The notes under the pieces were generated by a model. The model searched no databases and was not told where the DNA came from. It worked only from the letters and a program-made list of their open reading frames with translations. The translations under genes were made by a program, and so were the position numbers. Below, piece by piece: positions 8,171-17,722 of a DNA stretch of 64,000 nt. The stretch is taken from assembly GCA_041662605.1 (NCBI GenBank), contig JBAZSD010000023.1:7037-71036 (forward strand). The letters are read 5' to 3'. Position 1 is the first letter of the stretch; every line of letters starts with the position of its first letter. Origin of the DNA: Desulfomonilaceae bacterium. GTDB lineage: Bacteria > Desulfobacterota > Desulfomonilia > Desulfomonilales > Desulfomonilaceae.

Positions 8171-9060
8171 TGAATCCGTTTGTAAGCGTAATCATTCCGA
8201 CATATAACCGACTTGAATTACTCAAAGAAACGGTAGAATCAGTGCGGAGGCAACACTTCCGGGACTTTGAAATCGTTGTGATCAATGACGGTTCTGATGA
8301 CGGCACTGCAGAATGGCTTGCGCAACAGAGCGATGTGATCTTTGTCGATCAACCCAATTCCGGCATTGCGTCGTCGAGGAACAAAGGGGCTTTAGTAAGT
8401 AAGGGTGAGTGGCTTGCGTTTCTTGATCATGATGACATATGGGCCCCGGATAAGCTGCAGAGTCAGGTAGACTTTGTTTGTGTTAATCCTGGAGTCGGCA
8501 TGGTCGCGGTCAAGCACGTCAGACTCGGAAGCAGGACCATCTCGACAGGCCCCGGGAAATGGACCAAGGGCGATCTTTTTGTAAAGGCTTTTTCGGAAAG
8601 CTTCATACATACTTCTTCAGTAATGATTCGAAGAGATGTCCTGGAAAAAATAGGCGGATTTCCAACAAAGTATCGATTTGCAGACGAATTTGATGTCTGG
8701 TTGAAAATTTCCAGGAATTACGACATAGCGTTTCTTGACAAGCCCCTGGTTTTTATTAGGTTTTACGATTCAAACACGAGCCACAACAGGTTAGGGGTCA
8801 GGTCAGACACTTATGACATTCTTATGAAAAATTATGACCCGGATCGTATTCCACGAAAAATTTTTCTGAAGACATTGTCAAATCATGATATTTCATTTGG
8901 TAGAGCCTATGTCAACCTGAACGACCTGAACAACGCCCTGAAATGGTTCCGCAGCGCTGTGAACAGAACGCCCTTCAGGCCGAGGGCGTGGCGTTATTAC
9001 ATCAGGTATAAGATTCTTTCTTTACTAAGATTTTTTCGACCAGGCCCTGCAAATGGCTAA
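8170..9060 (+). CDS. Family 2 glycosyltransferase
   Basis: The GT-A fold begins at once with VSVIIPTYNRLELLKETVESV; INDGSDDGT and FLDHDDIW supply the nucleotide-sugar binding and DxD-type metal residues. Residues ~200-296 form a helical tail with a Lys/Arg-rich end (YKILSLLRFFR) suited to the membrane surface. The start shares one base with the waaF stop and the end overlaps the next gene by eight bases. The context indicates sugar addition to the LPS core or O-chain; donor and acceptor are unknown. Confidence 0.88.
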   Translation: MNPFVSVIIPTYNRLELLKETVESVRRQHFRDFEIVVINDGSDDGTAEWLAQQSDVIFVDQPNSGIASSRNKGALVSKGEWLAFLDHDDIWAPDKLQSQVDFVCVNPGVGMVAVKHVRLGSRTISTGPGKWTKGDLFVKAFSESFIHTSSVMIRRDVLEKIGGFPTKYRFADEFDVWLKISRNYDIAFLDKPLVFIRFYDSNTSHNRLGVRSDTYDILMKNYDPDRIPRKIFLKTLSNHDISFGRAYVNLNDLNNALKWFRSAVNRTPFRPRAWRYYIRYKILSLLRFFRPGPANG

Positions 9061-10021
9061 ATGCGACTCCTTACCGAATCGATTCGTTCGTAGTTCTGAC
9101 AATAAATTCTCCATACAAGTCAATCCATCTTCACTATCCATTGTTGATCTATCGGTTGCACAGATTAAAGATATTGCGACGGCGGCGCTTTATGAACATA
9201 ACCGTCAGGTTCGCTCTGGATCTGTAAATGTGAAGAAGGACGCTCCGGAAACTTCGGTTTCTATCGTTTCGCTGCCGGACGCTCCTGTGCTGTGTGTAAA
9301 ACATTTCAAGAACCGTGGAACAGGTTATACTATAAAAGGTATTTTCCGTGCGACCCATGGAGTGAGAGCGTTTCAGGGAGGAGAAAATCTTTTTCGTCTT
9401 GGATTTACTTTGGCCCCCCCTATTGCGTTGATCAGGAATATGAGGTTTGGAATTTCATTCGAGGAATGGCTTGTTATGCCAATTCTTCCAGAGGCCGAAG
9501 AACTCGATCGATATATGGTCAAACGAATCAGAAAGGGTTGGCCAAAAGAGGAAAAACTTGATTTTTTGAACTACTTCGCCAATTTTCTGGCGCATCTTCA
9601 CAGTTCGGGTGTTTTTCACACCGATCTAAAGACATGTAACATAATGGTTTTCGAAGACAGCAATCAGAAACAGGCCGCAAATTCGGGAGCGAGAGGTGTC
9701 CGGCGGATCGGATTTTCCCTGCTTGATTACGATGATGTGAGGGTATGTAAAGGCGCAGTAGGATGCAAAATCAGGGCGAAGAATCTTTCACAACTTTTTC
9801 TTTCGACACCGTCAGCAATAGATCTTGACGACAGAATGGAATTCTTTAACCAATATTTCAGTAGCTGCTACAGGCTTAATATTGACAAAAAGCGGCTTCT
9901 TGAAATGATGTTTGCCAGGATTGACGGAAAAACGTTGCTTTATGTCGGACCTGAAGGTGACATATCTGAAAACTGGACGATAATTAACAAGGGTAAGGAA
10001 TGTGTCGATAATTTTCTATAG
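9053..10021 (+). CDS. LPS core kinase (WaaP/KdkA-like)
   Basis: The protein has kinase-like signatures: a Lys in CVKHFKNRG, the catalytic loop HTDLKTCNIMV (HxDLKxxN), and LLDYDDVR in place of the DFG segment. This is the pattern of the lipopolysaccharide kinase family that phosphorylates Kdo or heptose of the LPS inner core. At 322 residues it is slightly longer than typical because of a Ser/Val-rich N-terminus. It overlaps the glycosyltransferase by eight bases and so belongs to the waaF operon. Exact acceptor (heptose or Kdo) cannot be told from the sequence. Confidence 0.8.
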   Translation: MAKCDSLPNRFVRSSDNKFSIQVNPSSLSIVDLSVAQIKDIATAALYEHNRQVRSGSVNVKKDAPETSVSIVSLPDAPVLCVKHFKNRGTGYTIKGIFRATHGVRAFQGGENLFRLGFTLAPPIALIRNMRFGISFEEWLVMPILPEAEELDRYMVKRIRKGWPKEEKLDFLNYFANFLAHLHSSGVFHTDLKTCNIMVFEDSNQKQAANSGARGVRRIGFSLLDYDDVRVCKGAVGCKIRAKNLSQLFLSTPSAIDLDDRMEFFNQYFSSCYRLNIDKKRLLEMMFARIDGKTLLYVGPEGDISENWTIINKGKECVDNFL

Positions 10022-10235
10022 TTGAACCTTGCCAAGACACTCAAACAAAAAGATTTCATTGTCAAAATGGTGGCAGTATTTGAAAAACAATCGTCGTTAT
10101 TCAACAGTCAATGTGACCGCATTCGAATGAACGGCGCCTGGACAAGACATTAAATTCGAAACCGATCTACGATCACTTGTCAGATTTTCTACGTTGTTAC
10201 GAATAGATTAAAAAATAACAAAAAGGCGGTGGAAA

Positions 10236-12656
10236 ATGACAGGCTCGAGGATTCATCCGTCACTGATTAACTGGCTGATGGGAGCAGTTCTTTGTCTGGG
10301 GGTTATAGTGGGACCTTGTTTAGGGGATTCTTTCGGTCATGGCCGGTTGACAATTATTGACCCGGACGGCAAGACTGAATCGACCTGTCCATTGGAACAT
10401 ACTTCGGTCAAGGCCGATGTGTCAGGTTTTGTGGCGAGCGTTGAAGTCAAGCAGGTCTTTCACAACCCACGCAGTGACAAGATTGAAGCCATCTATACAT
10501 TTCCCCTGTCCGCTGACGGGGCGGTGGATCAAATGCTTATGAAGGTCGGCGATAAAGTGATTCGCGGCGAAATAAAACGTCGGGAAGAAGCTAGACAAAT
10601 TTATGAAACGGCCAGGGACAAAGGACAAGTAGCCTCTCTGCTTGATCAGGAACGTCCAAATATTTTCACCCAGTCTGTGGCAAACATCATGCCGGGAGAG
10701 AAGGTTGAGATCACCATCAGATATGTTGAAACACTCAATTACGAAGATGGCGCTTTCAAATTTAATTTTCCTATGGTAGTAGGCCCAAGATTTATCCCCG
10801 GTCAGCCTGACGCCAAGCAAGGGACAGGTTGGGCCAGGGACACCTCGCAAGTTCCAGACGCAAGTCGGATAACTCCGCCAGTCGCTGAAGAAGGTAAGAG
10901 GGCAGGGCATGAAATAGACCTGGCTGTTTCCATCGACGCAGGCGTCCGTATAGAAAAGATCGAATCCCAGCTTCATGAGGTAGACATTGAACGTAAAGGG
11001 GAGAGCAAGGTGCTGGTTTCTCTCAGGAACAAGAAAGAGATCCCCAATCGCGACTTTGTCCTCAGTTACTTGGTAGCCTCAGATCAGATAAAATCGGGAG
11101 TACTGGCCCACAAGGACGGAGAAGACGGCTACGTGATGATGGTCGTTATTCCACCAAAACGTGTGAGCCGAGAACAGACCGCGCCCAGAGAAATGATTTT
11201 CATCATAGATGTTTCCGGTTCCCAGCAAGGTCTTCCACTTGAAAAAGCCAAGGAAACAGTCAATTACATTATTGACAGGATGAATCCTAACGATACTTTC
11301 AATGTCATTGATTTTAACGATACGACTCGCATGCTTTTCCCGTCGCCTAAAGAAAACACACCGGAAACACGCGCAAAAGCGCTCCAGTATGTGAAATCAC
11401 TCAAAGGCTCTGGCGGCACACGCATGATATCCGCAATCTGGGAGGCGCTAAACACGAAGCCCGCTGAAAATCGGCTTCGTGTAGTGACTTTTATGACAGA
11501 TGGTCTTGTAGGAAATGATTTTGAAGTCATATCCATGGTGAAGAAACTTCGCGACAAAAGCCGATGGTTCTCTTTTGGCACAGGGAATTCGGTTAACAAG
11601 TTCCTGCTCGATAATGTTGCGAGAGTGGGCGGTGGCGACGCTGACTACATTCTTCTCAACAGCCCTGAGGAGGCGGTAGCCAAAAAATTCTACGAACGAA
11701 TCTCCACCCCTGTTCTGACCGAGATAACTATGAGTTGCGAAGGCTCGTTTCTTCAGGATGTCTATCCTGGCAATGTTTCTGATTTGTGGTCTCACAGACC
11801 GCTAATATTTAAGGCCCGTTATACCAAATCCGGCAAAGGGACCGTCAAGATAAAAGGATTCCATGCCGGCAAGCCCTACGAACAGGATGTGAGCCTAACA
11901 TTACCTGAAAATGAAGCGAAAAACAGCTCAATTTCCTCGCTGTGGGCCCGTTCCAAGATTGATGAACTTGTGGATCAGGATCTTATGGGAATCCAGCGGG
12001 GCAACCCCGATAAAACGGTGAAGGAAGAAATAGTTAAAGTAGCTTTAGTCCATAGGATTATGACCCAGTTCACAAGTTTCGTGGCGGTGGAAGATGCGGT
12101 TGTAAGCGTTAATGGTAAACCCGTTACGGTTACCGTCCCTGTGGAGTTGCCTCAGGGGGTCAGCCGGGAAGGAGTCTTCGGACCAGGATCGAAGGCCAAA
12201 ATGAACGAATCACGCGCCAATGTCTATCCGACCCCTATGACCACCGGTCGCTCCGGGCACGGGGGATCCAGACCCGGTTTTGGAACCGTAGGTTCCCCTG
12301 CCCGAAAAGTAGATCAGAACAAGCAGGTTTCCTCAATGCCCATTGAATCCAAAAATCAGGCGCCAAAATCTTCCAAGCTCTCTGAAGAGCTGGTCGCGCT
12401 TGTGAGTATGAAAGACAAACCTTTGGATTACTCGAGTGGCAAAGTAGTAGTTAAAGACGGCAAGCTTACAGTCCAAGTTTGGTTGAGTCGATCGAGTGAG
12501 GAAATCATAAGAATGCTCGAAGAAAAGGGACTGAAAATAACTTTTCAGGCTTCGACCGGGAAAATGGTGATCGGTAGTATTTCTGTTGAGAATTTGCCGG
12601 ATCTTGAAAAGATTACGGAGGTTCGCCTGATTGAGCCATTTTCCGTCACCGGTTAA
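10236..12656 (+). CDS. Exported VIT and von Willebrand factor A domain protein
   Basis: A signal peptide (residues ~10-32) is followed by a VIT domain (~35-165), with SVEVKQVFHNP and the IYTFPLSADGAVD block. The VWA domain covers ~320-490: FIIDVSGSQQG is the MIDAS DxSGS motif, with GSGGTRM and MTDGLVGND supplying further metal residues. The C-terminal ~200 residues include a Gly/Ser/Pro-rich linker and an alpha/beta tail. VIT-VWA proteins resemble inter-alpha-trypsin inhibitor heavy chains and are often extracytoplasmic in Gram-negatives; function is undefined. No LPxTG-like sorting signal or C-terminal membrane segment is apparent. It is apparently monocistronic. Confidence 0.85.
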   Translation: MTGSRIHPSLINWLMGAVLCLGVIVGPCLGDSFGHGRLTIIDPDGKTESTCPLEHTSVKADVSGFVASVEVKQVFHNPRSDKIEAIYTFPLSADGAVDQMLMKVGDKVIRGEIKRREEARQIYETARDKGQVASLLDQERPNIFTQSVANIMPGEKVEITIRYVETLNYEDGAFKFNFPMVVGPRFIPGQPDAKQGTGWARDTSQVPDASRITPPVAEEGKRAGHEIDLAVSIDAGVRIEKIESQLHEVDIERKGESKVLVSLRNKKEIPNRDFVLSYLVASDQIKSGVLAHKDGEDGYVMMVVIPPKRVSREQTAPREMIFIIDVSGSQQGLPLEKAKETVNYIIDRMNPNDTFNVIDFNDTTRMLFPSPKENTPETRAKALQYVKSLKGSGGTRMISAIWEALNTKPAENRLRVVTFMTDGLVGNDFEVISMVKKLRDKSRWFSFGTGNSVNKFLLDNVARVGGGDADYILLNSPEEAVAKKFYERISTPVLTEITMSCEGSFLQDVYPGNVSDLWSHRPLIFKARYTKSGKGTVKIKGFHAGKPYEQDVSLTLPENEAKNSSISSLWARSKIDELVDQDLMGIQRGNPDKTVKEEIVKVALVHRIMTQFTSFVAVEDAVVSVNGKPVTVTVPVELPQGVSREGVFGPGSKAKMNESRANVYPTPMTTGRSGHGGSRPGFGTVGSPARKVDQNKQVSSMPIESKNQAPKSSKLSEELVALVSMKDKPLDYSSGKVVVKDGKLTVQVWLSRSSEEIIRMLEEKGLKITFQASTGKMVIGSISVENLPDLEKITEVRLIEPFSVTG

Positions 12657-12663
12657 TTTGTGT

Positions 12664-12783
12664 TTAATGTCGATGTGAAATCAGCTCTAGAATTGTTTTG
12701 AAGAGGCCGGGAACGTTAATCGGCTTCTCGAGGATTCCAGCAAGGCATGACCAAAATGAGCGCCATCGCAACCTGCGTGGCGC
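12664..12783 (-). pseudogene. Decayed remnant of a response-regulator receiver domain
   Basis: The minus strand reads AGILEKPINVPGLFKTILEL and stops shortly after. This is the beta5-alpha5 end of a receiver domain, with the conserved Lys-Pro. Upstream in this frame is a stop at 12784; the matching region continues in another frame (a segment ending DGAHFGHALL), consistent with frameshift decay. The rest of the gap 12657-13012 has no intact gene. A noncoding coincidence cannot be ruled out. Confidence 0.4.
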
Positions 12784-13012
12784 TCACTTCTTTCATGATT
12801 AGACACCAGCCCATTTATCTCGTCTATAACACCCAACTTTTTGAAGAGCGTCGGAGGTTGACTATTCTCTGAAACAGGAATCTCTCGGAATCCCAACGCA
12901 TCAAACTAAGGTAGTAAATGCTATAAGGCGCTCCGGAATCGGACAAGGGCCTTTGGCCCATGATGCGGATGAGATTCAGGGGCTGAATGACCGGGCATAG
13001 GAGAATCAAATC

Positions 13013-14086
13013 ATGACCACACTATTTATCGAAGTTCTTGTCGGAGGGTTAATCGGCCTGATGTTTTTCGGAGCTATCGCAAGCGCACACACTGAACTGG
13101 AAAAAGCGATATTTGCAGGTGGATGTTTCTGGTGTATGCAGCCTCCGTTTGAAAAGCTGGACGGTGTAGTAAGCGTAGTATCAGGATACACGGGTGGAAC
13201 CGGAACCGATCCCACATACGAGGATTACGCTGAAAAAGGAGACATAGAAGCCATTGAAGTAACCTACGATCCGTCAAAAATAAGTTATTCCCAACTCTTG
13301 GATGTGTTCTGGAGACAGATAGATCCTACGGATGGTGGTGGGCAGTTCGTGGACAGGGGCCCTCAATACCGCTCGGCCATATTTTACAATAGCGGAGACC
13401 AGAAACAGATAGCGGAAAAATCTAAACAGGAACTCCAAGAATCTGGAAGATTCGACAGGCCCATCGTTACGGAGACCTTGAAGGCGTCCAAATTCTACAA
13501 GGCTGAAGACTATCATCAGGATTATTACAAAAAGAATCCGATTCGATATAAATTCTATAGGTACAACGCCGGTCGTGATCAGTATTTGGATAAAATATGG
13601 GGTCATGACAGAGACCAGAAAGACCTTAAAGAAAGTGAAAATAAATCGCAGAAATTGGGCAAGGAAGATCTAAGAAAGAAATTGACCCCCATCCAATTTA
13701 GAGTGACCCAGGAAAATGGCACTGAGCCCGCGTTCCAGAATGAATATTGGGACAACAAAAAACCAGGCATTTATGTGGACATAGTTTCAGGAGAGCCTCT
13801 TTTCAGTTCTTTGGACAAATTCGATTCCGGAACAGGATGGCCCAGTTTTACTAAACCCCTGGAACCTCAAAACATTGTTGAAAAAGAAGACAGAAGCTTT
13901 TTTACGACACGCACTGAGGTAAGAAGCAGGCACGCTGACTCGCACTTGGGACACGTATTTAATGACGGCCCCGCTCCGACAGGCTTGCGTTACTGTATGA
14001 ATTCCGCCGCGCTTCGGTTTATTCCCAGGGATGACATGGAAAAGGAAGGTTACGGGCAATACAAAAAACTATTTGAGATAAATTGA
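13013..14086 (+). CDS. msrAB: Exported bifunctional methionine sulfoxide reductase MsrA-MsrB
   Basis: The enzyme repairs both S- and R-methionine sulfoxide. A hydrophobic N-terminus (residues ~4-24, ending ASAH) directs export. MsrA covers ~30-190 with the catalytic motif GGCFWC and DYHQDYYKKNP. A charged linker precedes MsrB (~225-350) with GTGWPSF, RSRHADSHLGHVF and the catalytic Cys in RYCMNSAAL. The zinc-binding CxxC pairs found in many MsrB proteins are absent. Fused exported versions protect envelope proteins from oxidation; a resolving thioredoxin-like partner is not present nearby. The length, 357 residues, fits a two-domain form. Confidence 0.92.
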   Translation: MTTLFIEVLVGGLIGLMFFGAIASAHTELEKAIFAGGCFWCMQPPFEKLDGVVSVVSGYTGGTGTDPTYEDYAEKGDIEAIEVTYDPSKISYSQLLDVFWRQIDPTDGGGQFVDRGPQYRSAIFYNSGDQKQIAEKSKQELQESGRFDRPIVTETLKASKFYKAEDYHQDYYKKNPIRYKFYRYNAGRDQYLDKIWGHDRDQKDLKESENKSQKLGKEDLRKKLTPIQFRVTQENGTEPAFQNEYWDNKKPGIYVDIVSGEPLFSSLDKFDSGTGWPSFTKPLEPQNIVEKEDRSFFTTRTEVRSRHADSHLGHVFNDGPAPTGLRYCMNSAALRFIPRDDMEKEGYGQYKKLFEIN

Positions 14087-14301
14087 TTACAATTCCTGGT
14101 CTTGTTGAGAGGAATCCAACAATTTGATCAGGAATTGCAGACTGATGACAATGGTTAATTCCATCGTTTTTGCATTGAGGTCTGGGAATATCAGCAATTA
14201 TTTGATCTTTAATACGAGGGGGAAGCGCAGTCATCATATTTATGTGTGTTAGGCGGTGTATTTGTAAGTATAATGACCATGAAAACACTCCAAACTTCTA
14301 G

Positions 14302-17300
14302 ATGAGAAAATTAATGAATTCCCTTCTCGATAGGATCAATAATTGGGCGACGCTAAAATTCGAAAATGTCGAACTGGAGCAAGCCTTCCGCACCGAGTAT
14401 TTTGAGAAATCCCTTGGGCGGGTCCGGTTGAGCGTGATACTGGCGGCTATCCTCTACGGCCTATTCGGCATCCTGGATGAAGCGATTATTCCCGAAGTAA
14501 GATATCAGGCGTGGATTATTAGATACGTTATCTTCTGTCCCCTGGCGATTCTTATTGTTATTTTTTCTTATTTCAAGCGTTTTCAAAAGCTAATGGAGCC
14601 CTCGATCATCGTCGTGGCATTCATCGGGGGAGCGGGAATTGTCGTAATGATTGCGCTCGCGCCGCCGCCGGGAAGTGACCTTTACTACGCTGGATTGCTA
14701 CTTACAATCTGGTTCTATTACGTGTTTTTACGGCTGCGTTTCATTCCCGCAACGGCTCTGGCCTGGACTGTCTTTGCGTTGTATGAAATTACGGCTGTTT
14801 TTATAAGAGGCGCGTCCACACCAATATTGATCAACAATACGTTTTTCTTTTTGGCGTTCAACATCACTGGCATGTGGGCCTGCTATACGATGGAGCGTTA
14901 TGTGCGGATGGATTTTCTGCAGCGTAGAACCATTGTAGAACAGAGCGAAAAACTGAAGATGATTTTCGATCACTCGCCCGCTGGTATCCTGCATTTTGAC
15001 TCTAACGGAGTCTTAACCGATTGCAACTCCGAATTTGTAAATCTCATCGGTTCTAACCGCGAGAATTTAGTCGGGCTTAACATGATTACCGACCTGAAGG
15101 ATGAGCGAGTTATAAGCGCCGTTAAAGACGTATTAAACGGCCAAACGGCGCACTCCGAAGGTGAATATCAATCCATGACAGTAAACAAGGCCACTTGGGC
15201 CAAAGCCGATTTCAGTCCAATAATTTCCCCGGATGGGAAGGTTGCAGGCGGTATCGCCATTGTGACTGACACTTCCGAAGCTAAAAAAGCGGCCGACGCA
15301 ATCAGAGAAAGCGAACAGCGCTACAAGAAACTCTATTCGCTCGTGCGGTTGATGTGTGACAACGCTCCGGATTTAATCTGGGCCAAAGACCTGGAAGGGA
15401 AGTTCCTATTTGTAAATCGGTCTTTCTGCGAGAAGCTGATAAATGCGAAAGACACGGATGAACCGATAGGAAAAAACGACATGTTTTTTGCTCAACGGGA
15501 AAGGGACAGTAATCCTGAAACAACTGACTGGTACACTTTTGGAGAAGTTTGTGTCGATTCAGACGCTGTAGTTGTCAACAGCAGAAAACCTAAACGTTTT
15601 GACGAATTTGGAAATGTAAAAGGCCAGTTCCTTTTTCTCGATGTGCAGAAGTCGCCTTTTTGGAATGAACAGGGAGAACTGATCGGAACGGTAGGGTGTG
15701 GACGCGATGTCACGAAAGAGAGAAAAATTGAGCAGTCCCTTCGAGAGAGTGAAGAACGCTACCGGGATCTTTTCGAAAACGCCTCAGACATGATCTACAC
15801 TCATGACCTGGCTGGAAACTATACATCCGTTAATGAACTCGTTTATAGCCTATTGGGATATAGGCCCGAGGAATTCCTGAAGCTCAATTTTCGTGACGTA
15901 TCAGATTCTCAATTCTTGTCTGTTGCTGAGAAAAACTTTCTGGAAAAGATTGAAGAAGAGGTTGAGGCAACAGGGCCATACGAAATCCTCGCGAGAAAAA
16001 AAGATGGGACTCCTGTATGGCTTGAAGTCAAAAGTCGACTGATGAGACGGGATGGGAATGTTGTCGGAATACAAGGCATAGCCCGAAATGTCACAGAGCG
16101 TAAAGAACTGGAGGCTGCTGTTCACGAGGCTCAAACAAAATATCAGTCAATCGTGGAGGCCTTTGACGGCATAATTCACATTTGTTCTCAAGATTTCGAG
16201 ATCCAGTTCGCAAATCAACGTTTGGTGGAACGGACCGGATACGATCCGGTTGGAAGTAAATGCCACGAAGTTGTCCATGGGCTCCAGGATGTTTGTCCGT
16301 GGTGCTTTTTTAAGAATGCGCAACGTACAGTAACATTCCGAACCCTGCGTCACAGTCCGAAGGACAACCGTTGGTATTTTGTTGTGAGTTCGCCAATCAT
16401 CCATAAGGATGGCACAATTTCCAGACTGTTCCTGATGCAGGACGTAACTGAACAAAGGGCGGCGGAAGAAGAAAAGACAAAATTACGGGAACAGCTCTTT
16501 CAGGCCCAGAAGATGGAGGCGATAGGCACGCTCGCAGCCGGGATTGCTCACGACTTCAACAACCTGTTACAGGTAATTCTCGGGTACTCAGAACTGCTGC
16601 CGGCGTTTTCCGACATAACGCCCAAAGCTCTAGACGGGCTTGAAAAAATGAACCAGGCTGCACGAAGTGGGGCTGATCTCGTAAAGAGGCTATTGATGTT
16701 TAGTCGGAAAACCGAGATCAACCTTCGTCCTCTTAATCTTAACCGGGTGATTGTCAAGGCAAACAAAATGTGGGAGCGGACCATTCCCAAGATGATAGAC
16801 ATCGAACTGTCTTTAGCCGACAACATCCAGGCTGTTAACGGGGACGCCACTCAAATTGAGCAAGTCCTTATGAATTTGGTGATAAACGCCCGAGACGCTA
16901 TGCCAGATGGAGGAAAACTCCTCATCGAAACCGAAAATATCTACATTGAGCCGGGACACTCAAATGGCTATCCGGATTTCAAGACCGGATGGCAAGTTCT
17001 TTTGAGGGTTTCCGACAATGGAATCGGTATGGATGCAGAAACTGTGGGACGAATCTTTGAGCCTTTTTTCACTACTAAAGAGATTGCAAAGTCAACCGGC
17101 CTCGGTCTCGCTGTCGTCTACGGCATAGTTCAGCAACATGGTGGGCATATTACCTGTAAAAGCGAACCTTCCAGAGGGACGACCTTCGAAATTCATTTCC
17201 CCGCCTTACGCGCGGAAGAGGAAACAATTGAGGAAGATATCCAGGACGGTCCAACCGCAGGAGGGTCCGAAACTGTTCTAATAGTTGATGACGAAGAACA

Positions 17301-17640
17301 GGTTCGGTTCTTGGCCTCCGAGATTTTGAGTGAAGCCGGCTACGAAGTGATTGAAGCAGCGAACGGAGAGGAAGCCCTATTGCTCTATGAAAAGTACACG
17401 CAGGAAATCGGCCTCATCCTGCTGGATCTGATCATGCCCATTATGGGAGGAGAGCAGTGTTTGCGCGAGCTGATCAAAGTTAACCCATTAGTGAGAGTGG
17501 TTATCGCAAGCGGACAACCTACGAACGGCCCTTTAGAAGAATACCTGGAATTAGGGGCTACGGGTTTTATCAGCAAACCATACGACGCAAGGGGATTACT
17601 CAATATTGTGCGCTCGTCTCTCGACGCTGGTTCACAGTGA
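14302..17640 (+). CDS. Membrane-bound multi-PAS hybrid histidine kinase
   Basis: This 1112-residue protein opens with a membrane region of about six segments (residues ~38-200). Four PAS-like domains follow (~215-330, ~345-475, ~485-605, ~610-720). HisKA contains GIAHDFNNLLQ with the phospho-acceptor His at 750; the HATPase (~830-965) has the N, G1 and G2 boxes (NLVINARDAMP, DNGIGMD, TGLGLA). A receiver (~985-1105) has an acidic pocket DDEEQ and a phospho-acceptor Asp at 1042 in LILLDLIMP. No separate regulator or DNA-binding output is adjacent, so the phosphate probably goes through the receiver to an unlinked phosphotransfer protein. Signals are unknown; there is no strong ribosome site. 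Confidence 0.9.
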   Translation: MRKLMNSLLDRINNWATLKFENVELEQAFRTEYFEKSLGRVRLSVILAAILYGLFGILDEAIIPEVRYQAWIIRYVIFCPLAILIVIFSYFKRFQKLMEPSIIVVAFIGGAGIVVMIALAPPPGSDLYYAGLLLTIWFYYVFLRLRFIPATALAWTVFALYEITAVFIRGASTPILINNTFFFLAFNITGMWACYTMERYVRMDFLQRRTIVEQSEKLKMIFDHSPAGILHFDSNGVLTDCNSEFVNLIGSNRENLVGLNMITDLKDERVISAVKDVLNGQTAHSEGEYQSMTVNKATWAKADFSPIISPDGKVAGGIAIVTDTSEAKKAADAIRESEQRYKKLYSLVRLMCDNAPDLIWAKDLEGKFLFVNRSFCEKLINAKDTDEPIGKNDMFFAQRERDSNPETTDWYTFGEVCVDSDAVVVNSRKPKRFDEFGNVKGQFLFLDVQKSPFWNEQGELIGTVGCGRDVTKERKIEQSLRESEERYRDLFENASDMIYTHDLAGNYTSVNELVYSLLGYRPEEFLKLNFRDVSDSQFLSVAEKNFLEKIEEEVEATGPYEILARKKDGTPVWLEVKSRLMRRDGNVVGIQGIARNVTERKELEAAVHEAQTKYQSIVEAFDGIIHICSQDFEIQFANQRLVERTGYDPVGSKCHEVVHGLQDVCPWCFFKNAQRTVTFRTLRHSPKDNRWYFVVSSPIIHKDGTISRLFLMQDVTEQRAAEEEKTKLREQLFQAQKMEAIGTLAAGIAHDFNNLLQVILGYSELLPAFSDITPKALDGLEKMNQAARSGADLVKRLLMFSRKTEINLRPLNLNRVIVKANKMWERTIPKMIDIELSLADNIQAVNGDATQIEQVLMNLVINARDAMPDGGKLLIETENIYIEPGHSNGYPDFKTGWQVLLRVSDNGIGMDAETVGRIFEPFFTTKEIAKSTGLGLAVVYGIVQQHGGHITCKSEPSRGTTFEIHFPALRAEEETIEEDIQDGPTAGGSETVLIVDDEEQVRFLASEILSEAGYEVIEAANGEEALLLYEKYTQEIGLILLDLIMPIMGGEQCLRELIKVNPLVRVVIASGQPTNGPLEEYLELGATGFISKPYDARGLLNIVRSSLDAGSQ

Positions 17641-17722
17641 CTTGAAAATTTGTTGTGCGCTCAAGCGTCAAGTATGAATAGGCCCTGCAATCTATAAATT
17701 GTCTTACCTTAGGGGAGGCCAA

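Noticed and set aside
10422..10976. 184-codon minus-strand frame within the VIT/VWA gene
   Set aside because: It is antisense to a strongly recognised gene and shows no family pattern.
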